NCBI RefSeq assembly: GCF_003967515.1 | Contig: NZ_BIFQ01000001.1 | Coordinates: 3,472,001 to 3,536,000, forward strand | DNA length: 64,000 bases | From: Dictyobacter aurantiacus | GTDB lineage: Bacteria; Chloroflexota; Ktedonobacteria; Ktedonobacterales; Ktedonobacteraceae | Direction: 5' to 3' | In this document: positions 27,021-36,449 of the stretch, in pieces | Layout of the letters: each line of letters opens with the position of its first letter | Position numbering within the stretch: the first letter of the stretch is position 1 | Translations under genes and position numbers: made by a program | The notes under the pieces: model-generated | What the model was told of the DNA's origin: nothing | Databases searched by the model: none | What the model saw: the letters and a program-made list of their open reading frames with translations, nothing else

Positions 27021-27250
27021 AGGGGCAGGAGGGTCCCACCGGCCCTCCTGCGGTGCTCACGAGTCCGTATCATCGCCTGCGGCCCTCCTGAGCTTTCGCG
27101 CCTGCGGTGCTCACGAGTTCGTTGTATATTGGTGCATGGGCTGCGCGGCCGCGCAGCCCATGCACCAATATACAAAACCAGCGCGGCTGCGCAGCGGACG
27201 CGCGTGCGGGGGCGCTCACGTGCCCCTATGGTGACGGGAGTCAGATATAT
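27021..27250. repeat. Composite repeat with 54-bp perfect palindrome
   Basis: It starts with two related CTGCGGTGCTCACGAG modules 56 bp apart (27047 and 27103). A perfect palindrome without any spacer (27122-27175, 27-bp arms) follows. Then comes a GC-rich block (27177-27246, opening CCAGCGCGGCTGCGCAGCG and ending GTGACGGGAGTCAGA). That block recurs, inverted, at 58078-58143 with roughly nine in ten bases identical by eye. The order module-palindrome-block is the same in both copies. Confidence 0.8.
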
Positions 27251-27284
27251 TCTTAAAAAGTAAAAGACCATCAGGCGGCGTGTA

Positions 27285-27339
27285 AAAAGAGAAAAAGAAG
27301 TTTCATGGGGTGTCCCCACGAAACTTCTTTTTCTCTTTT
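27285..27339. repeat. 20-bp-arm hairpin with inner stem
   Basis: Arms 27285-27304 and 27320-27339 pair perfectly. One mismatch then gives way to a 5-bp inner stem. It lies about 290 nt beyond the Rieske-protein gene, after the composite repeat, and could be that operon's distal terminator. Confidence 0.65.
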
Positions 27340-27418
27340 CAACTCCCCCAATCCCCTCAGAGATTGCCTCTTTACGACTTTTTATAGATAAGTAGAGCTT
27401 TATTCAACAGAAATTCCA

Positions 27419-27447
27419 TTGAAATTATTGTTTGAAGAGTATATGCT
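27419..27447 (+). promoter_or_regulatory. Candidate promoter of the ECF sigma gene
   Basis: TTGAAA and TATGCT are separated by 17 nt, about 60 nt before the GTG start. The match to the housekeeping consensus is fair. Confidence 0.4.
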
Positions 27448-27509
27448 AGTATCTATAAAAGTGAATGGCTGATAGAACATAAATCCATTCAGAAATGAAG
27501 AGGTTACCC

Positions 27510-28133
27510 GTGCGAACTCAAGAAAGTATGCAATCTTCTTCGCCAGAAATCTCTGATGCCGTATTGGCTAAGATGATTATAGATGGAGATCAACTCGCCT
27601 TTGAGCTGCTGGTACGCAGATATCATACCCCTCTCTTCAACTTTATCTGTCGCTTTCTGGGGGACTATGATCTGGCCTGCGATGTTTTGCAGCAGGTTTT
27701 CTTGCGCTTTTACATTTCGCTCCCCAAACTGGGAACCGGTGAGCCGTTCAAGTCATGGTTATTCCAGGTTGCGCGTAACTGTTGCGTGGATGAATTGCGG
27801 CGCCGCCATCGCTATGCGATCCATTTTTCTCAACTAGAAGTAGAGAATGCTGATGGCGAATTCTCGGTTTTGAACGATATACCCGATCCCGGACCCCTGC
27901 CCGAGGAATTGATGGAGCGCCACGATCTGCAACTCCACCTGCACCAGGCCATTGATTCCTTGCCACCCAAGTTCCGCTCGGTTGTTGTGTTGCGCTATGC
28001 CTCACAGCTCAGCTTCTCGGAGATTGGAAAGGTGTTGTCGATGCCAGAAGCCACCGCCAAAACATATTTTCACCGGGCCAAGGTTCTGCTACGGAAGATT
28101 CTGGGTGCGCAGGCACAAACTACGTATATTTAA
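27510..28133 (+). CDS. ECF RNA polymerase sigma factor
   Basis: An ECF sigma factor of about 207 residues. Region 2 is at roughly 22-90 (AFELLVRRYHTPLFNFI, then DYDLACDVLQQVFLRFY). Region 4 is near 140-195 with helix-turn-helix LSFSEIGKVLSMPEATAKTY. The GTG at 27510 has AGAGG at 6 nt, so I prefer it to the ATG at 27495. No anti-sigma gene follows; the next gene is convergent and overlaps its 3' end by 14 nt. Confidence 0.9.
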   Translation: MRTQESMQSSSPEISDAVLAKMIIDGDQLAFELLVRRYHTPLFNFICRFLGDYDLACDVLQQVFLRFYISLPKLGTGEPFKSWLFQVARNCCVDELRRRHRYAIHFSQLEVENADGEFSVLNDIPDPGPLPEELMERHDLQLHLHQAIDSLPPKFRSVVVLRYASQLSFSEIGKVLSMPEATAKTYFHRAKVLLRKILGAQAQTTYI

Positions 28134-29049
28134 GCGGCTCCCGCGCGGGACGTTGTTGCATAAATTGCCGGGCCTGAGCTATACAGACTCCTGCCAGGAT
28201 GAGTACGCCGCTGATGAGTACGCCTGCCGTGATAACCTCATGCAAAAAGAGCGCACCTCCGATAACACTGATTAGCGGCACCAGGTAGAGGAAGAGCCCT
28301 GCCTGCGAACCGGGCATGGAAGCTACACCATAATTCCATAGCATAGTGGCGATGACGGTACTGCCCACGGTCAACAAGCAGAGCGCCAGCCAGCCGTAGA
28401 CATTCAAATGCAGCACATTGGTCGCTACCTGTGGCGTATAGAAAACAAATAATGGCAGAGTGCCAATGAACGTGGTCAACGCCGTACAGCTGCTGGCCCC
28501 ATATTTCGCGGTCAGCGGTCGTATCAATATCGTGTAGGCCGACCACATAAAGGCTGCTAGCAGTGTGAGCCCCGCGCCAAAGATCTGGGTGCCGGTGAGT
28601 GAGATATCTCTGGTATTGCCCAGCAGCGTTCCGACGCCAATTCCGATGGCCGCCACGACAAATCCCAGCCAGATAGACCAGTGGGGACGTTCATGGGTAA
28701 TCAAGAGCGATAGCAGTAGAATCCAGATCGGCTCGGTGGCAATCAGGATGCCACCCAGACTGGCGGCAATAAAATGAAGCCCGAAGGCTACGGTCAGATT
28801 ATATCCAATACTATTGAGCAGGCCACACAAAATAGCCAGGCCGATCTCCACTCTTGACCAGCGCTGCCGCCGTAGTTGTAGCAGTGGCGGCAATAATAAT
28901 ATGGTGGAGATAGCAAATCTGATCAGGATGATCTGTATAGGTGTCAGATCAGTGAGTAGATAACGTGTGGCTACCGGTGCCATTCCCCAGCAACTTACGG
29001 CCGGTAAAAGTGCTCCAGCGGCGACAGAGTAAGGCGTGCGAGCCTGCAT
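28120..29049 (-). CDS. EamA/DMT superfamily transporter
   Basis: A 309-residue, ten-helix drug/metabolite transporter made of two EamA repeats (about 8-140 and 155-295). The first opens with CWGMAPVATRYLL and the repeat ends with a conserved EPIWILLLS. Such proteins export amino acids or metabolites, but the substrate cannot be read. I start it at the ATG at 29049; a longer frame begins at 29067. Its 3' end overlaps the convergent sigma gene by 14 nt. Confidence 0.87.
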   Translation of the reverse strand: MQARTPYSVAAGALLPAVSCWGMAPVATRYLLTDLTPIQIILIRFAISTILLLPPLLQLRRQRWSRVEIGLAILCGLLNSIGYNLTVAFGLHFIAASLGGILIATEPIWILLLSLLITHERPHWSIWLGFVVAAIGIGVGTLLGNTRDISLTGTQIFGAGLTLLAAFMWSAYTILIRPLTAKYGASSCTALTTFIGTLPLFVFYTPQVATNVLHLNVYGWLALCLLTVGSTVIATMLWNYGVASMPGSQAGLFLYLVPLISVIGGALFLHEVITAGVLISGVLILAGVCIAQARQFMQQRPAREPLKYT

Positions 29050-29242
29050 GTGACATTTCTCTTTCATAAAAATATATTGGACTATCTATCTATTTAATCT
29101 TATCCGGTTGTGGTTCGCCATTCAAGCCCGCATGATATTTCAGATACGTATCCTTTTGCGCAGGCTGATGAGTGATAGGAATGTGCCAGTCTCTCATCAA
29201 ACATTTTGATGGAGAGAATTTGAGAGTGAGGAGTATGTTTAT

Positions 29243-29926
29243 ATGTCACAGAAACGGCCGATCAAAGGCGTTATTCTAGATATTGATGGAACCCTGATAG
29301 AGAGTAATGAGGCCCATGCCAGGTCGTGGGTAGACGCGATGGAAGAAGCTGGACATCATGTGGCCTTTGAAAAAGTTGCGCCTATGATTGGAATGGGTGG
29401 GGATAAAGTTTTACCCGAGTCCTTGAATATCGCCAAGGACAGTCCCGAAGGAGAGCGCATCAGTAAGCGGCGTAAAGAAATTTTTAAGCAGAAATACCTG
29501 CAGACGGTGAAGGCGCTGCCGGGGGCCGCAGACCTTCTGCGGCACATGCATGATAAGGGATTGAAGCTGGTGATCGCGACCTCATCTGATCCCGACGATT
29601 TAAAGAATCTATTACAGCTCATTGGTCCACATATCGAGGATCTGTTTGAGAATGCAACTACCTCCAGGGACGCGCCGCAATCTAAGCCCGATCCAGATGT
29701 AGTGCATGTGGCCATTGAGAGGATCAAATTAAGCCCTCAGGAACTGATAATGACAGGTGATACCGCCTATGATATCGAAGCGGCCAATCAGGCCTCTGTG
29801 CCCACCATCGCTTTTCGTTCTGGTGGATGGAGCGACCAGGATCTCAAAGGTGCAGTAGCCATTTACGATGGGCCAGCAGATCTCCTCCAGCATTATGATG
29901 AGTCGCCATTGGCTCAGGGATTGTAA
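29243..29926 (+). CDS. HAD superfamily phosphatase, subfamily IA
   Basis: A 227-residue phosphatase with the nucleophile motif DIDGTLIES, an alpha-helical cap, motif II VIATSSD, the motif III lysine in SKPDPD, and motif IV GDTAYDIEAA. It resembles phosphoglycolate phosphatase and beta-phosphoglucomutase relatives. The substrate is not evident. AGGAG precedes the ATG. It is followed by a 16-bp-arm terminator. Confidence 0.9.
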   Translation: MSQKRPIKGVILDIDGTLIESNEAHARSWVDAMEEAGHHVAFEKVAPMIGMGGDKVLPESLNIAKDSPEGERISKRRKEIFKQKYLQTVKALPGAADLLRHMHDKGLKLVIATSSDPDDLKNLLQLIGPHIEDLFENATTSRDAPQSKPDPDVVHVAIERIKLSPQELIMTGDTAYDIEAANQASVPTIAFRSGGWSDQDLKGAVAIYDGPADLLQHYDESPLAQGL

Positions 29927-29939
29927 TTACGCCATAGGC

Positions 29940-29984
29940 AACAAGAAGGGAGCGCTCCGCGTTAGCAGGCGCTCCCTTCTTGTT
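29940..29984. terminator. Terminator between the HAD gene and the LEA-like gene
   Basis: Perfect 16-bp arms (29940-29955 and 29969-29984) with a 13-nt loop and T-rich DNA on the plus-strand side. It lies between convergent genes and is of ordinary size. Confidence 0.8.
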
Positions 29985-30009
29985 ACTTTTGTATGCCCGT
30001 CAGGCATTA

Positions 30010-30897
30010 CTAAATGCCGAGGTATACGCGATATTTTGCCCATTGGGCAGCGATGAGGCTACGCATTTGCGCACCCGTACGGGGTGTATAGAACAGAGCG
30101 GCAGCGATACCCACGATCAGGCCCAGTCGGAACAATTTTCTTGCCCGCTGGCGCTTGTGCTGATAGTGCGCATACTGATCCTGAACAGATTCAGGGAAGT
30201 CTTTAACGTTCGAAGCTGCTTTCTTCAGGTTTTTTTGCGCCTGCTTCGAGCTTTTATTCAGGACGTCCTGGGCGGTCGCTAAACCTGGCCCTACGTTGCC
30301 CTGGATATTCTCCTGCAAATGACTCAACTGCTTCTGAGCTTTTTGCAGATTCTTCTGAGCCTTCTTGCTATTCTTCTCGAGCAGCTCCTGTGCCAGTTGG
30401 GACCCGGTTCCTAACACGTCCTGGGCTTTCTGCGTGCCAGTTCCCAGCAGATCCTGAGCCACCGATGCGCCACTTAACAGGGCATCCTGAGTTTTGCTCA
30501 AGCGTGAGCTGGCCGTATCCTGAGTCTTTGACTGGAAGGACAAAAAGCCCTTTTGTGCTTTCTTCTGATTTTTCTTGAAGCGTTTCCAATCCTTTTTGTT
30601 CTGCTTCTGCCTATCTTTAAGCAGGAGACCGGCTGTACCAGCTCCAGCCAGGATGGCACCCTGTGTTTTGGTCAAACCAGACTTTACATTGCCATAGGTT
30701 GACTGCGCCGTATCTTTTGTGGCGCCATAGGTTGACTGCGCGGCGTCTTTCGTGGCCTCGTACGCAAGTTGTGCAGCATCTTTGAGGTTCTCATAGGTTG
30801 ACTGCGCCGACGACTGGGCCTGCTGGGTTTTCTCTTGTGCCCGGTCGTATTTTGCTTGCGATGGATTAGATGTCAAGCGATCTAATAGATTAGCCAT
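30010..30897 (-). CDS. LEA-like repeat protein with YtxH-type C-terminus
   Basis: A 295-residue, highly charged Lys/Gln/Ala-rich protein. The N-terminal half carries 11-residue-type helical repeats (AAQSTYGATKD, TAQSTYGNVKS). The middle repeats QDLLGTGTQKAQ and QDVLGTGSQLAQ. Near the end one membrane helix (LGLIVGIAAALFY) is followed by TPRTGAQMR, as in YtxH-domain proteins. Such repeats occur in desiccation/stress proteins. The anchor suggests it coats the membrane. AAAGGAGG precedes the ATG. It has no operon partners. Confidence 0.75.
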   Translation of the reverse strand: MANLLDRLTSNPSQAKYDRAQEKTQQAQSSAQSTYENLKDAAQLAYEATKDAAQSTYGATKDTAQSTYGNVKSGLTKTQGAILAGAGTAGLLLKDRQKQNKKDWKRFKKNQKKAQKGFLSFQSKTQDTASSRLSKTQDALLSGASVAQDLLGTGTQKAQDVLGTGSQLAQELLEKNSKKAQKNLQKAQKQLSHLQENIQGNVGPGLATAQDVLNKSSKQAQKNLKKAASNVKDFPESVQDQYAHYQHKRQRARKLFRLGLIVGIAAALFYTPRTGAQMRSLIAAQWAKYRVYLGI

Positions 30898-31063
30898 ACG
30901 CCCTCCTTTCGCTTGCTGAGTGCTATATTGAATTTATTTGTTTTTGTATCGTACTGCTTACTATAACCACGCTCTACCTGCGTTTGTAGTTTCATTTAGT
31001 ATACAGGGTACTGCAGAGCAATCGATGGTCCTGGATGCTCTGTTCGTTCACCAGTTGTCTGCG

Positions 31064-32278
31064 CTATTTTTGTTTGACGATGCCCCAGCATTCGCGGGCG
31101 ATCTCCCAGTCCTCTTGCGTGTGGACGACCAGCACGCGTACCGTGGAGTCAGCGGTGGCGATGTCTGTATCAACTGGTGAAGCGTTATTTTTCTGCTGAT
31201 CTATCTTCAGGTTCATGAAGCTGAAGTTTTCACAGGCGCTGGCTCGTATGCCGGAGTCATGTTCGCCGATGCCCCCGGTAAAGGTTAACACGTCGATCCC
31301 CCCGAGGGTGGCGATCATGCTACCAATGGCGGAGCGCAGACGATGGGTGAAGATAGCGAGCGCCAGGTTGGCGCGTTCGTTGCCCGCCTGAATTTCTTTA
31401 CGGATAGCACGTACATCGCTTGAGATGCCAGAGACGCCCTTGAGTCCTGATTGTTTGTTCAATGTCTGGTCCAGCCTGTCCGCGTTATAGCCTTTTTCGC
31501 GCTCCAGGTAGAGCAGGATACTGGGGTCAATGGAGCCGGAGCGTGTGCCCATCATCAGACCTTCCAGCGGTGTAAAGCCCATTGTGGTGTCGATACTGCG
31601 TCCATTCTTGATTGCCGCCAGCGAGCAGCCATTGCCGAGATGACAATTGACCAGCCGTAGCTCTCCAATATCTTTGCCCAGAATCTGGGCGCTGCGCCGT
31701 GTGCAGTACTGGTGACTGATGCCATGAAAGCCGTAGCGCTGGATATCTTGCTCGTACCACTCGTATGGACCGGGATAGACCTTTGCTTCGAGAGGCATCT
31801 GTCGGTGGAACGATGTGTCAAATACCGCTACCTGCGGTATGTCACCCTTGATCTGCTCAATGGTGTTAATGCCTTCCAGGTCAGCTGGATTGTGTAAAGG
31901 AGCGAATACGGCCAGCTTCTGAATGTCATCCTTCACCTGCTGGTTGATGCGTACACTGGTGGTGAACTCGGGGCCACCATGGACAACGCGATGTCCCACT
32001 ACCGCAATCTCTGAAAGATCATCAATGACCTTTGTATCGCCACTCCAGAGCGTCTTAAGCATCTGGCTGATGACCTCGGTTCGCGTGTCGGTCGACAATT
32101 CTTGCTCGCTGGTCTGACCATGAGCCGTTATCTTGAGATCTGTTTTGCCCTGTGTTTTTGTCCAATCGGCCTCCGCCGCCCATAGAGGCTCGGGTGCCGT
32201 GGCGGGCAGTTGATCGGTAACTTCGTACAGGCTACTCTTATGGCTGCTCGATCCGGCATTGAAAACCAGAAGTTTCAT
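31064..32278 (-). CDS. ackA: Acetate kinase
   Basis: Converts acetyl phosphate and ADP to acetate and ATP. The 404-residue protein has the ASKHA opening LVFNAGSSSHKSSLY, RVVHGG, DTSFH with RYGFHGISHQY, GNGCSLAAI, MGTRSGSIDP and FTGGIGEH. All catalytic motifs are intact. It starts about 100 nt after recG on the same strand with no terminator between, so it may be read from the recG promoter. No phosphotransacetylase gene is in the window. Confidence 0.96.
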   Translation of the reverse strand: MKLLVFNAGSSSHKSSLYEVTDQLPATAPEPLWAAEADWTKTQGKTDLKITAHGQTSEQELSTDTRTEVISQMLKTLWSGDTKVIDDLSEIAVVGHRVVHGGPEFTTSVRINQQVKDDIQKLAVFAPLHNPADLEGINTIEQIKGDIPQVAVFDTSFHRQMPLEAKVYPGPYEWYEQDIQRYGFHGISHQYCTRRSAQILGKDIGELRLVNCHLGNGCSLAAIKNGRSIDTTMGFTPLEGLMMGTRSGSIDPSILLYLEREKGYNADRLDQTLNKQSGLKGVSGISSDVRAIRKEIQAGNERANLALAIFTHRLRSAIGSMIATLGGIDVLTFTGGIGEHDSGIRASACENFSFMNLKIDQQKNNASPVDTDIATADSTVRVLVVHTQEDWEIARECWGIVKQK

Positions 32279-32377
32279 ATAAGGGGTCCTCTCCCAGTAG
32301 GGAACTATACAAACTATCCGCTATCTATAGCACGTGTTATGCACAGGTAACGGTGTCGTATGCAATTCAAGCTATCT

Positions 32378-35122
32378 TCAATGGGGCATGAAGTTCTGCC
32401 AGAAGAGGTACATGCGTTCCCGCAGGGGGGCATGTTCTGGCTTACGCAGGTATGGATCGCTTTGCCAGAGCTGTTCGGCCAGTGTGCGTGCCTGCTCGAT
32501 CAGGGCTGTATCGCTGAAATCCGCGATGCGCAGTTCTGGCATGCCACTCTGGCGCACACCGATGAAGTCACCGGGACCACGCAGCCGCAGGTCCTCTTCT
32601 GAGAGCTTAAAGCCATCGTCGGTATCCTGAAAGACTCCTAGCCTCTCCTGAGCCTGGATGCTAGCCTCCGCGCTTAAGACGTAGCAGTAGGATTGATGTT
32701 TGCCACGGCCAACACGGCCACGGAACTGGTGGAGCTGCGAGAGGCCAAAGCGATCGGCGTCTTCAATCACCATGACAGTGGCATTTGGCACGTCGATGCC
32801 TACCTCGATAACCGAGGTGGCCACCAGGATGTCCAATTCATGATCGCGGAAACTATGCATAATCTGATCCTTTTCCGCTGGCTTCATCGCGCCATGCAGC
32901 AGTCCCAGGCGCAGATTGGGAAATACTTCGCGCTGTAAGCGTTCATATTCGGTGGTAGCGGCCTTGGCTGATAAAGACTCCGACTCTTCAATCAAAGGGC
33001 AGATAATAAAGGCCTGGCGCCCTTCTGCGACCTGATGAGCGATCTGGGTATAGGCCTCGTTGCGCCGGGCGCCGGTGCGCCAGCGCGTGATGATCTTCTG
33101 CCTTCCCGGTGGAAGCTGGTCGATGACCGATACATCCAGGTCTCCATACAGGGTAAGGGCTAGCGTGCGCGGAATGGGGGTCGCCGTCATGACCAGCATA
33201 TGTGGATGCAGACCCTTCTGGCGTAGCGCGTCCCGCTGCTCAACGCCAAAGCGATGCTGCTCGTCGACGATGACCAGCCCCAGGCTGTGGAAGTTGACAT
33301 CATCCTGGATCAAGGCATGGGTGCCGATGGCGACCGCGGCCTGGCCGGATTCCAGGGCCTGGCGTGCCGCGTTGCGTTCGCGCTGGCGCTGGCTACCTGT
33401 CAACAGGACCGTCTGGACGCCGAACGGCTCCAGCATGGCGCTGATGCTGCGGGCATGCTGCTCGGCCAGCAGTTCGGTCGGGGCCATGATCGCGCCCTGG
33501 TAGCCATTGAGAGCCGTCAACAGGAGCGCGGCTGCCGCCACCGCTGTTTTACCGGCTCCGACATCGCCTTGCAAGAGACGGCACATCGGCTTGCTTTTGG
33601 CCATGTCGCGGAAAATCTCGTTGATAACACGGTTCTGAGCGGCGGTAAACGAGAAGGGTAGCGTGCCCTCAAATGGTTTGTCGGTGGCGATGACCGACCA
33701 GAGCGTCGAGCCTAACAAAGGGGAAGCAGATGGATCGGACTGTGCTTTTTTCTGATCCGCCACGGCGTTATGCTGGCCTGGATTGAGAAAGATACGATGG
33801 TCGTAGCGTGTAAATGCGTTGCCGTCCTTCGCCTCGTGCTGCCAGCGTGCGCGCCGCTCCTGCATCCCCAGCTGCAGCATAAACAGCTCATCAAACGCCA
33901 GCCGATGATGGGCGCTGGCACGCAGCTCTTCGTTATCGGGATAGTGGATCTGCTCGATAGCGCGTGAGAGCATCATCAGGCGACCGGCGGACTGGATAGA
34001 GGTCGGAAGATGGTCCGGTACCATCTTCGCGTAGCGGTCGACCACATACTTGGTGAAGCGGCGCAGCGTTTTGGCGCTCAGCCCTTCGGTCAACGGATAG
34101 ATGGGAACCATGCGCCCCGTATTGAGCAGATCGCCCTGTTCCGGCAATTCATGGCTGCGCACCGAGAACTCGACCTTGTTGCCAAAGCGCTGCTTGACAC
34201 CGGTTACGACCAGATAGGTACCGTGCGCGGCCTGTAGCTGCTTTTGCAGGTACGGCTGATTAAACCAGGAGACGTAGAGCTTCCCCGTCTCGTCGGAGAT
34301 GGTGGCGATGGTGCGCGTACGCCCATTGCCGGTGCGCTTCATCTCCACTTCCCATATCAGCCCCATTGTTGTGGTGACCTCATTGAACGGCACATCGGCG
34401 ATCCTGGTCAACTGACTATAGTCGCGATGCTCGCGTGGAAAATAGAAGAGCAGGTCGCGCACCGTACGCAGTCCCAATGAGTGTAGGCGTGTTGCTGCCG
34501 TAGGACCAACACCTGGAATGGCGGTGATATCGGCGCTCAACAGCGTCAACGAGGTATGCCCCTGGCTCATGCCAGCTTCCAGCCGAATAGGATTGGGCGT
34601 ATCCTGGCCGGACTCTTTGCTCCTGGCTTGTCTGGGCGTGGCTGCAGACTTACCATGGTTGCCATTAGTGGAGGAAGTTTGGGCGGCCAGATTGGCTTTT
34701 GCCGCCGGGGGAGCCACCTTGCGTGGTTCTACCGTTTTTTGCGCTCGCGCATTGGCGGGCGAGCTGGTCGTGGGCGGTGGGGATACCGTTTTGCTGTTAG
34801 CTCGCGTTGCTGCTGGCGTGTCTGGCGTGGCTGTTTCCAATTCATTGAGAATTGCCAGGGCCGCCCGCAGGCTGGCGGCGCGCTGAATTGGATCTTGTTG
34901 ATGATAGCCATGGAGATATTCGGTGAAGCGTTGTAGTGGACCGGCGTCCTGACCCGTACTTTCGCAGAGCGCGCTCGTATCAGAGTACCAGCGCGCCGTA
35001 AACGCCTCCACTCCACCAGGCTTTATTGCCAGGTCCTGGTGATTCATACGCTGCTCGTGCTGTAGCACTTTGCGCGCACGCTCAATATAGGTTGTAAGTG
35101 TTGCAGTATTGCTGTTTGGCAT
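32378..35122 (-). CDS. recG: ATP-dependent DNA helicase RecG
   Basis: RecG remodels stalled replication forks and recombination intermediates. The protein is 914 residues. It has a family-typical wedge/OB domain (about 290-440) and a helicase core with Walker A GDVGAGKT near residue 520, DEQH box near 617, TATPIPRT and QFRGRVGRG. The first ~190 residues are an extra, Ala/Pro/Thr-rich low-complexity extension, longer than in most RecG proteins. It lies downstream of arsA-like, separated by a 40-bp-arm terminator. Confidence 0.96.
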   Translation of the reverse strand: MPNSNTATLTTYIERARKVLQHEQRMNHQDLAIKPGGVEAFTARWYSDTSALCESTGQDAGPLQRFTEYLHGYHQQDPIQRAASLRAALAILNELETATPDTPAATRANSKTVSPPPTTSSPANARAQKTVEPRKVAPPAAKANLAAQTSSTNGNHGKSAATPRQARSKESGQDTPNPIRLEAGMSQGHTSLTLLSADITAIPGVGPTAATRLHSLGLRTVRDLLFYFPREHRDYSQLTRIADVPFNEVTTTMGLIWEVEMKRTGNGRTRTIATISDETGKLYVSWFNQPYLQKQLQAAHGTYLVVTGVKQRFGNKVEFSVRSHELPEQGDLLNTGRMVPIYPLTEGLSAKTLRRFTKYVVDRYAKMVPDHLPTSIQSAGRLMMLSRAIEQIHYPDNEELRASAHHRLAFDELFMLQLGMQERRARWQHEAKDGNAFTRYDHRIFLNPGQHNAVADQKKAQSDPSASPLLGSTLWSVIATDKPFEGTLPFSFTAAQNRVINEIFRDMAKSKPMCRLLQGDVGAGKTAVAAAALLLTALNGYQGAIMAPTELLAEQHARSISAMLEPFGVQTVLLTGSQRQRERNAARQALESGQAAVAIGTHALIQDDVNFHSLGLVIVDEQHRFGVEQRDALRQKGLHPHMLVMTATPIPRTLALTLYGDLDVSVIDQLPPGRQKIITRWRTGARRNEAYTQIAHQVAEGRQAFIICPLIEESESLSAKAATTEYERLQREVFPNLRLGLLHGAMKPAEKDQIMHSFRDHELDILVATSVIEVGIDVPNATVMVIEDADRFGLSQLHQFRGRVGRGKHQSYCYVLSAEASIQAQERLGVFQDTDDGFKLSEEDLRLRGPGDFIGVRQSGMPELRIADFSDTALIEQARTLAEQLWQSDPYLRKPEHAPLRERMYLFWQNFMPH

Positions 35123-35181
35123 AAATACGATGTTTTACTCTGTACTATGATGTTCAATATTCAGCGTCCATAATAGAGTGT

Positions 35182-35265
35182 AATTGGAACATGTGTCAAG
35201 TACAAAAACAAGAAGAAGCCCACCCGGGCTTCTTCTTGTTTTTGTACTTGACACATGTTCCAATT
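35182..35265. terminator. 40-bp-arm hairpin between arsA-like and recG
   Basis: Arms 35182-35221 and 35226-35265 pair perfectly with a 4-nt loop. The right arm ends exactly at the last base of the arsA-like stop codon. It should isolate recG from the upstream gene. Confidence 0.85.
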
Positions 35266-36449
35266 CAGGCCGATTTATTCGTTTGCTCTGACGGCGCGCT
35301 GAAATGGATCTCCAGCGCCCGATTGACGAAGCGAGCCACGGTCGCCTCCTGATTGGCCAGAATTGAGGGCAGTGTAATGTCGCGCTTGAAATTGCCGATC
35401 TCGACCACCATCTCATCGCCATTTTTGCTCATCGACACTTTATCCATCTCGACATGCGGCAAGGGTAAGCGCAGGATATAGGTATCGCCATCCTGCACGA
35501 TCTCCTGGATGGGACCGCGATGGAAGACCTGGGTGGGATCATTGGTGCCGAAGATGGTGGTGGCCAACTCTCCTAGCGCATCGATGCCCAGGATCTCGCG
35601 TGAACGATAGGGAGCCTCCCAGACCGGCAGCGGCGCGAAGGTCTGATGGATGCGCTGGCGCAGCTTCTCCTGCGTCTGGTAGATGTCCTGCATAAAGGCA
35701 TCCTGATAATCGCCGGCAGGAATGACACGATTGCAGACGACCGCGTCGATTGGATAGCCAAAGAGCGCCAGGTAGGTTTCGGCGCGTAACGCTTCCTTGA
35801 TCACCATGCGTTCGGGATTGACGACGGGCCGATAGGAGCTGACGGTCGGATCGCTTAAGACCTCGCGCAGCGTTTTCACGCGTTCGCTCAGGGCATTGAC
35901 GGCATCGACAATCTCGGACGTGGGGATGGGAAGGACCGCCTTGAGCAGGGGACGAGCAAAGCCCAGGTTGTTTTGCAGGCCCATGATGCGACCGGCATAC
36001 CACTGAAAGGTATCGGGCATGCTCAGGAGTCGCACGGTCTCGCCGGTGGGCGCGGCATCGATAACCACGACCTCAAAATTGCCATCGCGCGCATTGCGAT
36101 AAATGTTGATCAGGCTGACAATCTCATCCATGCCCGGGATCAGCGCCAACTCGTTGGCCAGCACCGCGTTAATCCCTTGCTTGCGCAGGGTTTTGGTCAT
36201 AGACTCCTGTAACTTTCCCCATCCCTGGCGCATCTCATCCAGGGCATTAACTTCCTGTGCCCACAGGTTGGTTGCCAGTTCCCTGGGTTCAGAGGTCAGA
36301 TTGGTCTGTAGACAATCCGCGAGGCTATGGGCAAGATCGGTACTCACCACCAGGGTGCGTTTTCCCTGGGCTGCGGCTCGGACAGCAGTAGCGGCCGAAA
36401 CGGTGGTTTTGCCAACGCCACCTTTACCAAGATAGAGAATGATACGCAT
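35265..36449 (-). CDS. ArsA/GET3-like ATPase with C-terminal Hsp20-like domain
   Basis: A 394-residue P-loop ATPase with GKGGVGKTT at the N-terminus, the DTAPTGET-like switch motif (IDAAPTGETVRLL), and GLQNNLGFA downstream. The last ~85 residues (LRLPLPHVEMDKVSMSKNGD and beyond) form a small alpha-crystallin-type fold that occurs in ArsA-like proteins of Chlorobi and Chloroflexi. No arsenite genes are near, so a chaperone or protein-targeting role is as likely as arsenite export. The ATG at 36449 follows AAGGA at about 6 nt. Confidence 0.88.
   Translation of the reverse strand: MRIILYLGKGGVGKTTVSAATAVRAAAQGKRTLVVSTDLAHSLADCLQTNLTSEPRELATNLWAQEVNALDEMRQGWGKLQESMTKTLRKQGINAVLANELALIPGMDEIVSLINIYRNARDGNFEVVVIDAAPTGETVRLLSMPDTFQWYAGRIMGLQNNLGFARPLLKAVLPIPTSEIVDAVNALSERVKTLREVLSDPTVSSYRPVVNPERMVIKEALRAETYLALFGYPIDAVVCNRVIPAGDYQDAFMQDIYQTQEKLRQRIHQTFAPLPVWEAPYRSREILGIDALGELATTIFGTNDPTQVFHRGPIQEIVQDGDTYILRLPLPHVEMDKVSMSKNGDEMVVEIGNFKRDITLPSILANQEATVARFVNRALEIHFSAPSEQTNKSA

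Noticed and set aside
35265..36449. Arsenic-resistance locus
   Set aside because: Only an ArsA-like ATPase is present; there is no arsB, arsC or ArsR nearby, and the Hsp20-like tail suggests another role.
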